Positions 1 through 9,714 are shown, counted from the stretch's first letter. The stretch is 64,000 nt of DNA from Peptostreptococcus anaerobius VPI 4330 = DSM 2949 (GCF_000381525.1 NZ_KB906609.1:23340-87339), one strand, 5' to 3'. Numbers and translations are program-made. Notes: generated from the sequence alone by a model not told the origin.

Positions 1-1907
1 ATGCTGTTAACATAGCTAAGGAAATAGGACTAGGAAACAGAATAAACATGATCTGTCAGTCAGCATTCTTCAAACTAGCTGATATAATACCAGTAGAAGA
101 TGCTGTTGGATACCTAAAGGATTCTATAAAGAAGACTTACGGCAAGAAGGGTGACAAGGTTGTCAACATGAACTATGCTGCAGTTGATAAGGGTATAGAT
201 GCTCTTGTTAAGATAGATGTTCCAGCTTCTTGGGCTGACGTTGCAGATGAAGAAGCAGTAGTTGATAACAACGAACCAGAATTCATCAAGAATATCCTAA
301 GACCAATGACAGCTGTTGAAGGTAACTCACTTCCAGTATCTGCATTCTTAGGTAGAGAAGACGGTAGATTCCCTCAGGGTACTGCTGCATACGAAAAGAG
401 ATGTATAGCTGTTGATGTTCCTGAATGGCAGATAGACAACTGTATCCAGTGTAACCAGTGTTCATTAGTATGTCCACACGCTGCTATTAGACCATTCTTA
501 TTAACAGAAGAAGAAGCTAAGAATGCTCCAGAAAACTTCAATACTAAGAAGGCAATGGGTAAGGGCTTAGAAAACCTACAGTACAGAATACAGGTATCTG
601 CTATGGACTGTACAGGTTGTGGTAACTGTGCTGACGTTTGTCCAGCTAAGACTAAGGCTCTTGTTATGAAGCCAATGGAAGAACAGAAGGAAGTACAGGA
701 AGAAAACTGGTACTTTGCAACTGACTTCTCTAAGGTATCTGCTAAGCCAGATGTAATGCCTGCTACAACTATAAAGGGATCACAGTTCAGACAGCCACTT
801 CTTGAGTTCTCAGGTGCTTGTGCTGGTTGTGGTGAAACAGCTTACATGAAGCTTGTTACTCAGTTATTTGGACCAAGAATGATGGTTGCAAATGCTACAG
901 GTTGTTCTTCAATCTGGGGTGCTTCAGCTCCATCAACTCCATACACAGTTAACCACGAAGGTAAGGGTCCATCATGGGCAAACTCACTATTCGAAGACAA
1001 TGCTGAATATGGATATGGTATGTACCTAGCTGTTACTCAGCTTAGAAGCAAGGTAGAAGGTCTAGCTAAGGAATTATCTGAACTAGTATCTGGAGATGAC
1101 AAGAATGTTGTTGATTCATACCTTGAAAATATGTTCAACGGTGAAACTACAATAGCTACAAGTAATGTATTCACAACTTTAGTTGAAGATTTAGATAGAG
1201 AAGGTAAGTTCCCAGAAGTAGTTAAGCCACTTGTAGAATTAAAAGACTACTTTGTTAAGAGATCTAACTGGATTCTTGGTGGAGACGGTTGGGCATATGA
1301 CATCGGTTACGGTGGACTTGACCACGTTCTTGCATCAGGTGAAGATGTAAACGTACTTGTATTCGATACAGAAGTTTACTCAAATACTGGTGGACAGTCT
1401 TCTAAGGCTACTCCAGCTGCTGCCATGGCTAAGTTCGCTGCTTCAGGTAAGAGATCTAAGAAGAAAGACCTTGGTATGATGGCTGCTACTTACGGTAACG
1501 TATACGTTGCTCAGGTTGCTATCGGTGCTGATAAGAACCAGGTTCTTAAGGCTATAATGGAAGCTGAAAAGCATGATGGACCATCTCTAATCATAGCTTA
1601 CGCTCCATGTATCAACCACGGTATTAAGAAGGGTATGGGTAAATCAGTTGAAAACGAAGCTGATGCAGTTAAGGCTGGATACTGGCACCTATACAGATTT
1701 AACCCAGAACTTAAGGCTGAAGGTAAGAACCCATTCATCCTTGATTCTAAGGAACCAACTGAATCATTCAGAGAGTTCATATTGGGTCAGAACAGATATG
1801 CTTCAATAGCTAAGATGTTCCCAGAACAGTCAGAAGAACTATTCACTATGGCTGAAGAAAATGCTCGTGATAGATATGAAGGCTACAAGAAATTAGCTGA
1901 AAAATAA
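1..1907 (+). CDS. nifJ: Pyruvate:ferredoxin (flavodoxin) oxidoreductase, C-terminal part
   Basis: Converts pyruvate and CoA to acetyl-CoA and CO2 with reduced ferredoxin, in the cytoplasm. The reading frame is open from base 3, so the gene begins upstream of the window; about 635 codons are present of a protein that usually has about 1,170-1,190. Two [4Fe-4S] motifs are visible, CIQCNQCSLVCP (from about base 441) and CTGCGNCADVCP (from about 609). They are followed by the CAGCGE cysteine pair and the thiamine-diphosphate domain with GDGWAYDIGYGG and the YSNTGGQ segment (about 1280-1400). The in-frame ATG at 48 is internal, since coding similarity continues before it. A rho-independent terminator follows the stop. 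Only the missing N-terminus limits confidence. Confidence 0.97.
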   Translation, partial: AVNIAKEIGLGNRINMICQSAFFKLADIIPVEDAVGYLKDSIKKTYGKKGDKVVNMNYAAVDKGIDALVKIDVPASWADVADEEAVVDNNEPEFIKNILRPMTAVEGNSLPVSAFLGREDGRFPQGTAAYEKRCIAVDVPEWQIDNCIQCNQCSLVCPHAAIRPFLLTEEEAKNAPENFNTKKAMGKGLENLQYRIQVSAMDCTGCGNCADVCPAKTKALVMKPMEEQKEVQEENWYFATDFSKVSAKPDVMPATTIKGSQFRQPLLEFSGACAGCGETAYMKLVTQLFGPRMMVANATGCSSIWGASAPSTPYTVNHEGKGPSWANSLFEDNAEYGYGMYLAVTQLRSKVEGLAKELSELVSGDDKNVVDSYLENMFNGETTIATSNVFTTLVEDLDREGKFPEVVKPLVELKDYFVKRSNWILGGDGWAYDIGYGGLDHVLASGEDVNVLVFDTEVYSNTGGQSSKATPAAAMAKFAASGKRSKKKDLGMMAATYGNVYVAQVAIGADKNQVLKAIMEAEKHDGPSLIIAYAPCINHGIKKGMGKSVENEADAVKAGYWHLYRFNPELKAEGKNPFILDSKEPTESFREFILGQNRYASIAKMFPEQSEELFTMAEENARDRYEGYKKLAEK

Positions 1908-1953
1908 ATCTTGTTAAACAAGTCATTTGCAAATTAAAAATAAAAAAATAATA

Positions 1954-2000
1954 GCGTCGGTGGTCAAGTCCTTAATTGGATTTGGCCACCGATGTTTTAT
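1954..2000 (+). terminator. Terminator after nifJ
   Basis: A GC-richer hairpin with arms CGGTGGTCAA and TTGGCCACCG (one G-T pair) is followed by a T-rich tail. It lies about 50 bases past the nifJ stop codon. Confidence 0.8.
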
Positions 2001-2159
2001 TCTAGTATCAACGATTGCAAATAAGTATAAAACACAATGGAACTATATAGAAAATATATAGATAAATACTACAAATATTAGCCTTATAATATAGCTAACA
2101 AATATGGCTAAATATATAAGTGGAAATTTAAAATATATAGGAGATTTTAGTAAATATAT

Positions 2160-2188
2160 TTGCTATATAGATATTTTTGGGGTATAAT
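2160..2188 (+). promoter_or_regulatory. Sigma-A promoter for the antiterminator gene
   Basis: TTGCTA and TATAAT are separated by 17 bases, ending about 43 bases before the start codon of the antiterminator gene. The surrounding 230 bases between nifJ and this gene are AT-rich with no other feature that I can support. Confidence 0.6.
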
Positions 2189-2231
2189 TGACAATAGTGA
2201 GTATATCTTTAATCAGTAGGGGTGGAGTAGT

Positions 2232-3119
2232 ATGGTAATAAAGCAAATTTTTAATAATAATGTCGTCCTTGTCAGAGATGATATAGAGGGCAAAGAATTT
2301 ATACTTACTGGTGCAGGTATTGGTTTTCAGAAAAAGAAGGGTATGCAGGTTGACATTGAGAAGATAGAAAAGAAGTTTATATCTAGTGATGATAGTATCA
2401 TGAATAGGATTGTCAGTCTTGCAAGTGAAATAGATCCTGAAATATTTGAAATGACCAACTCTATAGTGAATAGGATCGAAGATTTTCTAGGGGAAAACTT
2501 GTATGAATACATATATCCAGCCCTTGCAGACCATATCGCATTTGCTCTAAAAAGGAACAAAGAGGGGATTGTGGTTAGAAATACTATTCTATACCAAATT
2601 AAGCGTGTTTATTCCAAGGAGTTTGAGGCAGGTATGATAGCTGTAAACTATATAAAGGATAGACTCGGTATTGACTTGGGACAGGACGAAGCCGCCTTTA
2701 TTGCAGTCCACATAGTAAATTCTTACTACCAGGGTAAGTCTGAAAAATATCAGCAAGATATAAAAGTTTTGAAAATTTTAAAGGATGTCTTGAATATTAT
2801 ACGATATTATTATAAAATAGACTACAGAGAGAGCGATTTGGACTATGAAAGGCTTGTGACGCACGTTAGATTTTTTGCAAAGAGACTTCTGGCTAGCGAT
2901 CACAGGGAAGACAATAGTCGAGAATTGTTTGAAGTTGTGAAAATTAAATATGATAAGGCCTACGGTTGTGTAGAAAAAATAGAGGAGTATGTATCCAACA
3001 ACTATGGACAGTATTTGTCGGATGATGAAAAGCTGTATTTGACTATGCATATCGAGAGGGTCTCAAACAAATTCAAGATACATGATTCTGGGGTTGTTAC
3101 TGAAGAAGGCAAGACTTAG
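2232..3119 (+). CDS. glcT: BglG/LicT-family transcriptional antiterminator, GlcT-like
   Basis: RNA-binding antiterminator regulated by PTS phosphorylation. The first 55 or so residues form the CAT RNA-binding domain (NNNVVLVRD, then GAGIGFQKKKGM). Two PRD domains follow. PRD1 has the conserved histidines in ADHIAFALKR and AFIAVHIVNS; PRD2 has them in LVTHVRFFAKR and LYLTMHIERV. Length 295 aa is normal for the family. The start ATG has a GGGTGGAG ribosome-binding site. The next gene is a glucose-type PTS permease, so GlcT is the best assignment over LicT, but the target RNA element was not identified, so the partner gene is inferred from position. Confidence 0.85.
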   Translation: MVIKQIFNNNVVLVRDDIEGKEFILTGAGIGFQKKKGMQVDIEKIEKKFISSDDSIMNRIVSLASEIDPEIFEMTNSIVNRIEDFLGENLYEYIYPALADHIAFALKRNKEGIVVRNTILYQIKRVYSKEFEAGMIAVNYIKDRLGIDLGQDEAAFIAVHIVNSYYQGKSEKYQQDIKVLKILKDVLNIIRYYYKIDYRESDLDYERLVTHVRFFAKRLLASDHREDNSRELFEVVKIKYDKAYGCVEKIEEYVSNNYGQYLSDDEKLYLTMHIERVSNKFKIHDSGVVTEEGKT

Positions 3120-3403
3120 GTGTATGGAAGATTTGTGTAAATAGGGTGAGTGAGTATATATCTTAATTTATTTATTGGTATTATTTATCTCTATATTTTG
3201 GTGCTAGCACTGTGGTATAGGGCGCTGTCTATTTTGCAAAATCCATTACTTAGGTCTTTTTATTTTGTTATTTAAACAGTTTGAATTTTGCCTGCACTAG
3301 TAAGTTTTAGAGCTCGTAATCTTGCACTCTTGAAATTTGGAATTTTAGTAATCGGCATTTAATTTTCAAAAATATATTTATAAAATTATAGGAGGTATTT
3401 CTC
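3120..3403 (+). other. Leader region before ptsG, no antiterminator site recognised
   Basis: A 284-base AT-rich interval expected to carry the promoter and the antiterminator target with an overlapping terminator. I see a short palindrome GTGCTAGCAC near 3211 but no convincing 30-nt RAT element or T-tailed terminator. The ribosome-binding site AGGAGG lies just before the ptsG start. Confidence 0.4.
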
Positions 3404-5536
3404 ATGGGAGAAAGCAAAATTTTTGGTATTTTACAAAGAATTGGTAGATCATTCATGCTTCCAATAGCAATTCTACCAGTAGCTGGTCTTTTCTTGGGTA
3501 TAGGTGGTTCATTTACTAATCCAACAACAATAGAAGCCTACAATTTAACAGCAGTATTAGGTCCTGGGACATTTGCAAACTCATTGCTAACAGTTATGTC
3601 TCAGGCAGGTGAAGTAGTATTCGCCAATCTTCCAATCCTATTTGCGATGGGTGTTGCAATAGGTATGGCTAAGGCTGAAAAGGCTGTTGCAGCACTTGCT
3701 GGTGCGCTATCATTCTTCATTATGCATACTGCTATAGCAGCTATGATTACAGTTAATGGTGGAGCGGACAAGATGCTTGCAGGTTCTGTTGCTATGACAG
3801 TTGGTATCCAGTCACTTCAGATGGGTGTATTCGGTGGTATCATAGTTGGTCTTGGTGTCGCTTATCTACACAACAAGTTCTACAAGATCCAGTTACCACA
3901 GGCATTATCATTCTTCTCAGGAACTAGATTTGTGCCAATTATAACAGCTATAGTATACTTAGTTGTTGGTATATTAATGTTCTACGTATGGCCTACAGTT
4001 CAGTTAGGTATCAACCAGGTTGGTCAGTTGGTAAGAGTATCTGGATACTTTGGTACTTGGATATATGGTTTCATGGAAAGAATCCTAATACCATTCGGTC
4101 TTCACCACGTGTTCTACCTACCTTTCTGGCAGACATCAGTTGGTGGTACTCTAGAAGTTGGTGGGAAGATGGTGGAAGGTGCTCAGAATATATTCTTTGC
4201 TCAGCTAGCTGATCCGACAGTACAGAAGTTCAGTGTTGATGCTACAAGATTTATGGCTGGTAAGTTCCCACTAATGATATTTGGTTTACCAGGTGCAGCT
4301 CTTGCTATGTACAAAACTGCAAAGCCTGAAAAGAGAAAGCTAGTAGGTGGTCTTTTATTCTCAGCAGCACTTACATCAATGCTTACAGGTATAACTGAGC
4401 CAATAGAATTCACATTCTTATTCGTTGCTCCTTTCCTATATCTAATTCACTGTATATTTGCAGGTCTAGCTTATATGTTAATGCACATCATGAAGGTTGC
4501 AGTTGGTATGACATTCTCAGGTGGTCTAATAGATATGACACTATTTGGTATACTACAGGGTCAGTCAAAGACAAACTGGATTGGAATAGTTATAGCAGGT
4601 ATAGGTTACTTTGTAGTTTACTACTTCCTATTCAGCTTCCTAATAAAGAAGTTTAACCTTAAGACTCCGGGTAGAGAAGATGATGCAAATGCTGAAGTTA
4701 AGTTATATACTAAGGCTGATGTAAATGCTAAAAAGGGTAAGGCATCTTCAAAGGGTGCAAATGCAAGTGATGATGAATTATCAATAGCTATAGTTCATGG
4801 TCTAGGTGGAAAGTCAAACATAGAAAGTGTTGACAACTGTATTACAAGACTTAGGTGTGTTGTTGTTGATTCTAAGAAGGTAAAGGATGACGTACTTAAG
4901 GCTACAGGAGCTGCTGGTGTCATCAAGTCTGGTTCAGGTGTTCAGGTTATATACGGACCAAAGGTATCTATAATCAAGTCAAACCTTGAAGAATATCTTG
5001 AAAGCTCAACAGTAGAAGATGCTTATGTTGATGGTATGGCAACTAAGGTTGAAGAAGAACCTAAGAAAATACTTGATTTAGACTCATCTCTAGAAGTTTT
5101 GGCACCAGTTAATGGAACTATCCATGACCTATCAAAGGTTAATGATGAAGTATTCTCACAGAAGCTAATGGGTGAAGGATTTGCAGCCCAGACAGAAGAT
5201 GGAGATATATACTCACCAGTAAGCGGTGAAGTAGGAATGATATTCCCTACAAAGCATGCTATAATAGTAGCTACAGACGATGGATTAGAGGTATTAATTC
5301 ATATGGGTATAGATACAGTTAAGCTAGAAGGAGAAGGATTTGAATTATTCTGCTCAGTTGGCGATAAGGTAAAGGCTGGAGACAAGTTAGCTCATATGGA
5401 CCTTGAATTTATAAAGTCAAAGGGTTATGAAACTATAACACCTGTTATATTTACAAACCTTGAAGCTGGTAAGACTATAGAAGTATCAGAAGGCAAGTCT
5501 GTTAAGGCAGAAGCTGGAAGAGTTGGTATTAGATAG
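3404..5536 (+). CDS. ptsG: PTS glucose-type permease, EIICBA fusion
   Basis: Imports and phosphorylates glucose or a related hexose using phosphate from HPr. The 710-residue protein has three parts. The EIIC membrane domain covers roughly residues 1-430 (starts GESKIFGILQRIGRSFMLP). EIIB covers about 460-540 with the phospho-acceptor cysteine in NCITRLRC. EIIA covers about 570-705 with the acceptor histidine in VLIHMGIDTVKLEGEGF. The IICBA order matches the glucose family. It lies downstream of a GlcT-like antiterminator and ends in a strong terminator, so it is probably a single regulated unit. Substrate specificity (glucose, maltose or N-acetylglucosamine) cannot be settled from the sequence alone; glucose is favoured by the regulator. 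Confidence 0.93.
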   Translation: MGESKIFGILQRIGRSFMLPIAILPVAGLFLGIGGSFTNPTTIEAYNLTAVLGPGTFANSLLTVMSQAGEVVFANLPILFAMGVAIGMAKAEKAVAALAGALSFFIMHTAIAAMITVNGGADKMLAGSVAMTVGIQSLQMGVFGGIIVGLGVAYLHNKFYKIQLPQALSFFSGTRFVPIITAIVYLVVGILMFYVWPTVQLGINQVGQLVRVSGYFGTWIYGFMERILIPFGLHHVFYLPFWQTSVGGTLEVGGKMVEGAQNIFFAQLADPTVQKFSVDATRFMAGKFPLMIFGLPGAALAMYKTAKPEKRKLVGGLLFSAALTSMLTGITEPIEFTFLFVAPFLYLIHCIFAGLAYMLMHIMKVAVGMTFSGGLIDMTLFGILQGQSKTNWIGIVIAGIGYFVVYYFLFSFLIKKFNLKTPGREDDANAEVKLYTKADVNAKKGKASSKGANASDDELSIAIVHGLGGKSNIESVDNCITRLRCVVVDSKKVKDDVLKATGAAGVIKSGSGVQVIYGPKVSIIKSNLEEYLESSTVEDAYVDGMATKVEEEPKKILDLDSSLEVLAPVNGTIHDLSKVNDEVFSQKLMGEGFAAQTEDGDIYSPVSGEVGMIFPTKHAIIVATDDGLEVLIHMGIDTVKLEGEGFELFCSVGDKVKAGDKLAHMDLEFIKSKGYETITPVIFTNLEAGKTIEVSEGKSVKAEAGRVGIR

Positions 5537-5583
5537 TTTGATCTGTATAAATATATAGACAATTTGAAAAAACACGGAATATT

Positions 5584-5618
5584 CGTCTCTTGGGTTTTAA
5601 ACCCAAGGGGCGTTTTTT
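5584..5618 (+). terminator. Terminator after ptsG
   Basis: A 14-bp stem (CGTCTCTTGGGTTT pairing with AAACCCAAGGGGCG, two wobble pairs) with a two-base loop is followed by six T residues. Confidence 0.93.
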
Positions 5619-5757
5619 AAGAAAAACTTAAAAATTACAAAATATTATACAAGGTATATTAAAACAATTTAAAATCATGTTATTATATAGAGTAACTGTC
5701 AATTATAAGTAGTGTAGACAGTCATTATATTTTATTAACAGGAGGTAATTTATTTAG

Positions 5758-7131
5758 ATGGAAATCGGGTTATTATTTTGGGGATTCTTGATAGTATATG
5801 GACTTATAATGATGGTACTGTCTCCAAAAGTAGAAAGTGTCGGCGGATTTTTTATGGGGCATGATAAGGATGGAAAATCAGCATCTCCATTTATGCTGAC
5901 AGCAAGTATTTTTATAAGTTGGATATTTGCCAAATCAGTTACAAATGCTGCAAACTTAGGAGCTACTTATGGAATAGTGGGTGGAGTTGCCTATGCAGCC
6001 TACTGGTTGTGTATACCGCTAGCTGGTTTTGCTATTTATAGGTTGAGGACTAGATATGCTGCCAAGGGTCTTGTGAGTTTCTTGACTGAAAACTACGGCC
6101 ATGGAGCAGCGGTTGCATTTTCAGCTGCTATACTTATTAGATTATTTAATGAAGTCTGGTCAAATACATCAGTTGTCGGTGGATATTACGGTAAGTCAGG
6201 TAGCAAGGAGTTTATAATTGCAGCAGTGGTATTTACCCTTATTACCTTGGTATATTCAATGAAGGGTGGTCTAAGAAGTTCTATAGTTACAGACACTATA
6301 CAGGCAATAATTTTTGTAGTATTTGTAGTGTGGGTTGTAGCTATAATCATGCCACACCATACTGTAGGAGAAATGCTAACAACAGGTAGTTGGAAGATTG
6401 ATGCAGGTGTAGATATGTTACTAGTATCAATTCTACAGATATTTTCTTATCCATTTCATGATCCAGTTCTTACTGATAGAGGTTTTGTATCTGAAGAAAA
6501 AACAATGTTAAAGGCCTTTATAGTTTCAGGGTTGCTAGGATTTATAGCTATTGTTGTATTTTCCTTTATAGGTATACATGCCAAAATCACAGGTATGGCT
6601 ATATCAGACAATGTACCTGCAGACTTAGGAAGGACTCTTGGTACAGGGGCCTATTTCCTTATGATAGCTGTAATGGTATCGGCAGCAGGATCTACTCTAG
6701 ATTCGACATTTTCAAGTTTGGCCAAGCTTACTGCCTATGATCTTCCTAGAATGACAGGAAGAGATCTTGGAGATAAGTCTAGAAAATTAGGTATGTTGGT
6801 TATGGTGATTATAGCTTTAGTAGGTAATCTGCCTATGATCTTAGGAACAGACATCCTAAAAGCTACTACTATAAGTGGTACAATGGTCATTGGTCTTGCT
6901 CCAGTATTCTTATTGCATGGCCTTGTTAGACCTACTAAAATAGGCTTCCACCTTAGTTTTTGGATAGGAATCATATTGGGATTTGCAATGACCTTTAATG
7001 CTATACCAGCTTGGTTTGATATAGGCACAGGAAAGTATGCAATGTTACTAGGAGTCAACCTATATGGCTTGATTGCTTGTACATTAGCTTATATTGTGGC
7101 TGGCCTAGTTTTTGGTGAAAAGACAAGTTAA
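5758..7131 (+). CDS. Sodium:solute symporter (SSS family)
   Basis: Integral membrane transporter of the SSS family that would couple solute uptake to sodium. The 457-residue protein has about 12-13 hydrophobic segments. It carries SSS-like features: an early break segment ISWIFAKSVTNAANLG, the VYSMKGGLRSSIVTDTIQ loop and the AAGSTLDSTFSSLAKL segment, which resembles the sodium-site helix. The substrate is unknown. The start has an AGGAGG site about ten bases upstream. The gene stands between two hairpins and so appears to be transcribed alone. A short repeat, ACTGTC and GACAGT 16 bases apart at 5695-5722, lies in its leader and could be an operator. Confidence 0.85.
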   Translation: MEIGLLFWGFLIVYGLIMMVLSPKVESVGGFFMGHDKDGKSASPFMLTASIFISWIFAKSVTNAANLGATYGIVGGVAYAAYWLCIPLAGFAIYRLRTRYAAKGLVSFLTENYGHGAAVAFSAAILIRLFNEVWSNTSVVGGYYGKSGSKEFIIAAVVFTLITLVYSMKGGLRSSIVTDTIQAIIFVVFVVWVVAIIMPHHTVGEMLTTGSWKIDAGVDMLLVSILQIFSYPFHDPVLTDRGFVSEEKTMLKAFIVSGLLGFIAIVVFSFIGIHAKITGMAISDNVPADLGRTLGTGAYFLMIAVMVSAAGSTLDSTFSSLAKLTAYDLPRMTGRDLGDKSRKLGMLVMVIIALVGNLPMILGTDILKATTISGTMVIGLAPVFLLHGLVRPTKIGFHLSFWIGIILGFAMTFNAIPAWFDIGTGKYAMLLGVNLYGLIACTLAYIVAGLVFGEKTS

Positions 7132-7159
7132 AAACTATATAAAAAAGACATTATTAAGG

Positions 7160-7197
7160 CCCTGTATTTTGCTTTTATTAGCTATACAGGGTATAAT
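7160..7197 (+). promoter_or_regulatory. Promoter embedded in an 8-bp inverted repeat
   Basis: CCCTGTAT (7160-7167) and ATACAGGG (7184-7191) form a perfect inverted repeat. A promoter TTGCTT (7169-7174), 17 bases, TATAAT (7192-7197) lies within and against it. The repeat also could end the upstream symporter transcript, but there is no T-run after it, so an operator for the next gene is the better reading. Confidence 0.55.
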
Positions 7198-7230
7198 AAT
7201 ATATATATAGATGATTAAAGGAGATAAGTT

Positions 7231-8217
7231 ATGAATAGACCAGGTAGAACTTGCCCCATAGATTATAGGGTAGACCAAAGAATATATACTGATAAAACAA
7301 ATGATATAAATGCAGATACCATATATGTTGTAGGAGGCCTGTACGGTAATCATGAGGCTCTCAAGGAAATTGAGAAAATGAGACTTGATGAAGATTATGA
7401 ACCAATTATAATGTTTAATGGAGATATACATTGGTTTGACATAGAGTTAAAAGACTTCAAAAAAATAGAAGAAGGTATAAATAATATAAGTTTTGATTCT
7501 GATGTGAATAAGCCTAGTCATTATGAGATATTGGGTAATGTTGAGGCCGAGCTAATCAGGGAATCTGATATAAATGTTGGTTGTGGTTGTTCATATCCAG
7601 ACTGTGTAGATGATGGCGCAGTAGATAGGTCAAACCTCATTCATTCCATGATGAAGTCTAATATCTACCAAGAAAAAGAAATGATAGACATCTTAAAGGA
7701 AAGGCAAAAGGCCATGGTAGTTTCTCTTGGAGGTAAAAGGATAGCTATCACACATGGGGATGAGGAGTCTTTGGCAGGTTGGAAGTGTTCTAGAGAAAAT
7801 CTATCGGATAAATCTAGGCAAGAAGACCTTAAGGCTTGGTTTGAAGAACACGATATAGATATAATAGCTTGTACCCATACTTGTGCTCCAGCTGCGTATT
7901 CAGATGGTAAAAATGCAGTTATAAACAATGGTGCATCGGGGATGCCTAATTTTGAGGGTGAAAATTTTGGATTGCTTACGAGGATATCTAAGAGGGCTAG
8001 TGACAAGGCTATATATAGGGAATGTTTGGATGGTCTATATATAGAGGCACTTCCTATTAGGTATGATAGGGATAGGTTTTTGGAGTGGTTTGATTCTAGG
8101 TGGCCAAGTGGGTCTCCAGCAGATATATCATATAGGGACAGGATAGTAAATGGGACAGATGACCTTGTGGGAGATGCTATTATTAGCGGATTTAAAATAT
8201 GTAAGGCAGATAGGTAA
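7231..8217 (+). CDS. Divergent calcineurin-like metallophosphoesterase
   Basis: A 328-residue soluble protein with the layout of a metallophosphoesterase: VVGGLYGNHEAL at about residue 30, MFNGDIHWFD at about 65, ILGNVEAEL at about 100, IAITHGDEES at about 172 and ACTHTCAPAAY at about 212. These correspond to the D-x-H, GD, GNH(D/E), H and GH-x-H motifs, but the first metal-binding D and H are replaced (GLYGN) and the last motif reads THTCAP. It also holds a cysteine-rich loop (CGCSYPDC). The ribosome-binding site is AGGAGATA. Activity is uncertain; it may have an altered metal site or be a non-catalytic relative. Confidence 0.7.
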   Translation: MNRPGRTCPIDYRVDQRIYTDKTNDINADTIYVVGGLYGNHEALKEIEKMRLDEDYEPIIMFNGDIHWFDIELKDFKKIEEGINNISFDSDVNKPSHYEILGNVEAELIRESDINVGCGCSYPDCVDDGAVDRSNLIHSMMKSNIYQEKEMIDILKERQKAMVVSLGGKRIAITHGDEESLAGWKCSRENLSDKSRQEDLKAWFEEHDIDIIACTHTCAPAAYSDGKNAVINNGASGMPNFEGENFGLLTRISKRASDKAIYRECLDGLYIEALPIRYDRDRFLEWFDSRWPSGSPADISYRDRIVNGTDDLVGDAIISGFKICKADR

Positions 8218-8250
8218 AAATATAGGTGTTAACTTTATAAAAAATGTAAA

Positions 8251-8285
8251 GAGGGGTTAGTATTGATACTATACCCCTTTTATTT
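8251..8285 (+). terminator. Terminator after the metallophosphoesterase gene
   Basis: Arms AGGGGT-TAGTA and TACTA-TACCCCT around a short TTGA loop, followed by TTTTATTT. Confidence 0.75.
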
Positions 8286-8295
8286 GCCCCAAACC

Positions 8296-8324
8296 TTGCA
8301 AATATATCCATTATGAGATATTAT
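8296..8324 (+). promoter_or_regulatory. Sigma-A promoter of the peptidoglycan branch operon
   Basis: TTGCAA, a 17-base spacer and TATTAT, about 97 bases before the ATP-grasp ligase start. It is likely to drive the ligase, racemase and murE genes, which follow with gaps of 75 bases or less. Confidence 0.55.
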
Positions 8325-8421
8325 ATTTAATGGGTAGTAGTGTCGTTAGGGCAATCTACCTATAGGATATACAAGGACAAACTAGTAATTAATATACAAT
8401 AAATATAAGAGGTGAATACAA

Positions 8422-9639
8422 ATGGAAAATATTAAGATTCAGCCAATACTATGCGGTGGAGATTTAAATTGCTATTCTGTTGCAAGGGCCTACCATGAAG
8501 CTTACGGTGTTACGTCTATAGCTTTTGGAAGGTACTATCTCGGTGCTACAAAGGATAGTAGGTTTATAGATTTTAGGGTGACTCCTGACATCAATGACCC
8601 TGATAAGTTTGTAGGCATATTAATTGACGAAGCCAAGAAACATTCTGATGACGAAAAGTTGATACTGATGGGTTGCACTGACGAGTATGCTGAACTAATA
8701 ATCGACCATAGAGATGAATTAAGTAAGTATTTTATTGTTCCTTACATTTGCTCAGACCTTAAAAACAGACTTGTTGAAAAGGAATCATTCTATAATGTAT
8801 GTGAGGAATATGGTCTTGATTACCCAAAGACTTACATATACAACAAGGGAGATGCTACTAGGGACTTTGGTTTTAACTATCCAGTAATAGTAAAGGCATC
8901 TGATTCTATATCGTTCTTCCAGAACCCATTTGAGGGTATGAATAAGGCCTATGTTGCCAACAACCAGGAAGAGTTTGACAAGATCATCAAGGACTGTTAT
9001 TCACATGGCTATGAAAAGTCAATGATAATCCAGGACCTAATACCTGGTGAAGATGACCATATGAGGGTATTGACTTGCTACTCAGACCAAAATGGCAAGG
9101 TAAAGATGATGTGTCTAGGCCACGTCCTACTAGAGGAGCATACTCCAAAGGGAATAGGTAACCATGCAGCCATCATAACGGAGTACGAAAAAGAGTTGAT
9201 GGAAAAGTACAAGGAATTCTTGGAGAAGATAGGTTATGTAGGTTTCTCCAATTTTGATATCAAGTATGATGATAGGGATGGTAAGTTCAAGGTATTTGAA
9301 ATCAACCTTAGACAGGGTAGGTCTAACAACTATGTCACTGCATCAGGCAACAATATAGCCAAGTATGTTGTAGAGGACAGGGTATACAATAAGGAAATGG
9401 ATCTGAAGATACAGAAGGACCCATTTTTCTGGCATGTAATACCAGCGAGTGTTGTCTATGATTTTGTAAAGGACAAGACCTTGGTTAAGAGATGTAAGGT
9501 CCTAGTTAAGGAAGGTAAGAGCGGTTCTGCCTACCACTACAAATATGATCTATCTGGTAACTTCAAGAGGAGTCTATATATATTCTTATTTGGACTGAAC
9601 CAGAGAAGGAAATTTAATAAATACTGTACAAAATACTAG
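8422..9639 (+). CDS. ATP-grasp carboxylate-amine ligase, probable D-aspartate ligase
   Basis: Predicted to activate a carboxylic acid with ATP and join it to an amine. The 405-residue protein opens with ILCGGDLNCYSVARAYHEAY, a pattern I associate with Enterococcus faecium D-aspartate ligase AslFm, which adds D-Asp to the Lys side chain of the peptidoglycan precursor. The ATP-grasp core includes YPVIVKASDS (about residue 155), the MIIQDLIPGEDDHMRVLT strand and the metal-binding VFEINLRQGRSNNY (about 294). The following gene is an aspartate racemase and the next is murE, the same functional grouping as in E. faecium. The family match and context support D-Asp ligation. The exact amino acid is inferred; D-Glu or another acid remains possible. 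Confidence 0.82.
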   Translation: MENIKIQPILCGGDLNCYSVARAYHEAYGVTSIAFGRYYLGATKDSRFIDFRVTPDINDPDKFVGILIDEAKKHSDDEKLILMGCTDEYAELIIDHRDELSKYFIVPYICSDLKNRLVEKESFYNVCEEYGLDYPKTYIYNKGDATRDFGFNYPVIVKASDSISFFQNPFEGMNKAYVANNQEEFDKIIKDCYSHGYEKSMIIQDLIPGEDDHMRVLTCYSDQNGKVKMMCLGHVLLEEHTPKGIGNHAAIITEYEKELMEKYKEFLEKIGYVGFSNFDIKYDDRDGKFKVFEINLRQGRSNNYVTASGNNIAKYVVEDRVYNKEMDLKIQKDPFFWHVIPASVVYDFVKDKTLVKRCKVLVKEGKSGSAYHYKYDLSGNFKRSLYIFLFGLNQRRKFNKYCTKY

Positions 9640-9714
9640 GAGTTTGTTTATATATAGGTTCTATCTTAGAACTTGTATTTAAGACTTGAACTAGTTAAGA
9701 TGATGGAGAATTAT

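Noticed and set aside
3120..3403. A RAT antiterminator target and overlapping terminator before ptsG
   Set aside because: The GlcT-like gene predicts one, but I could not find a 30-nt paired element with a T-tailed hairpin. Only a short palindrome is visible.
9673..9714. Longer aspartate racemase starting at TTG 9673
   Set aside because: No ribosome-binding site before the TTG and no family-like sequence in the extra 14 residues; ATG 9715 has GGAG at proper distance.
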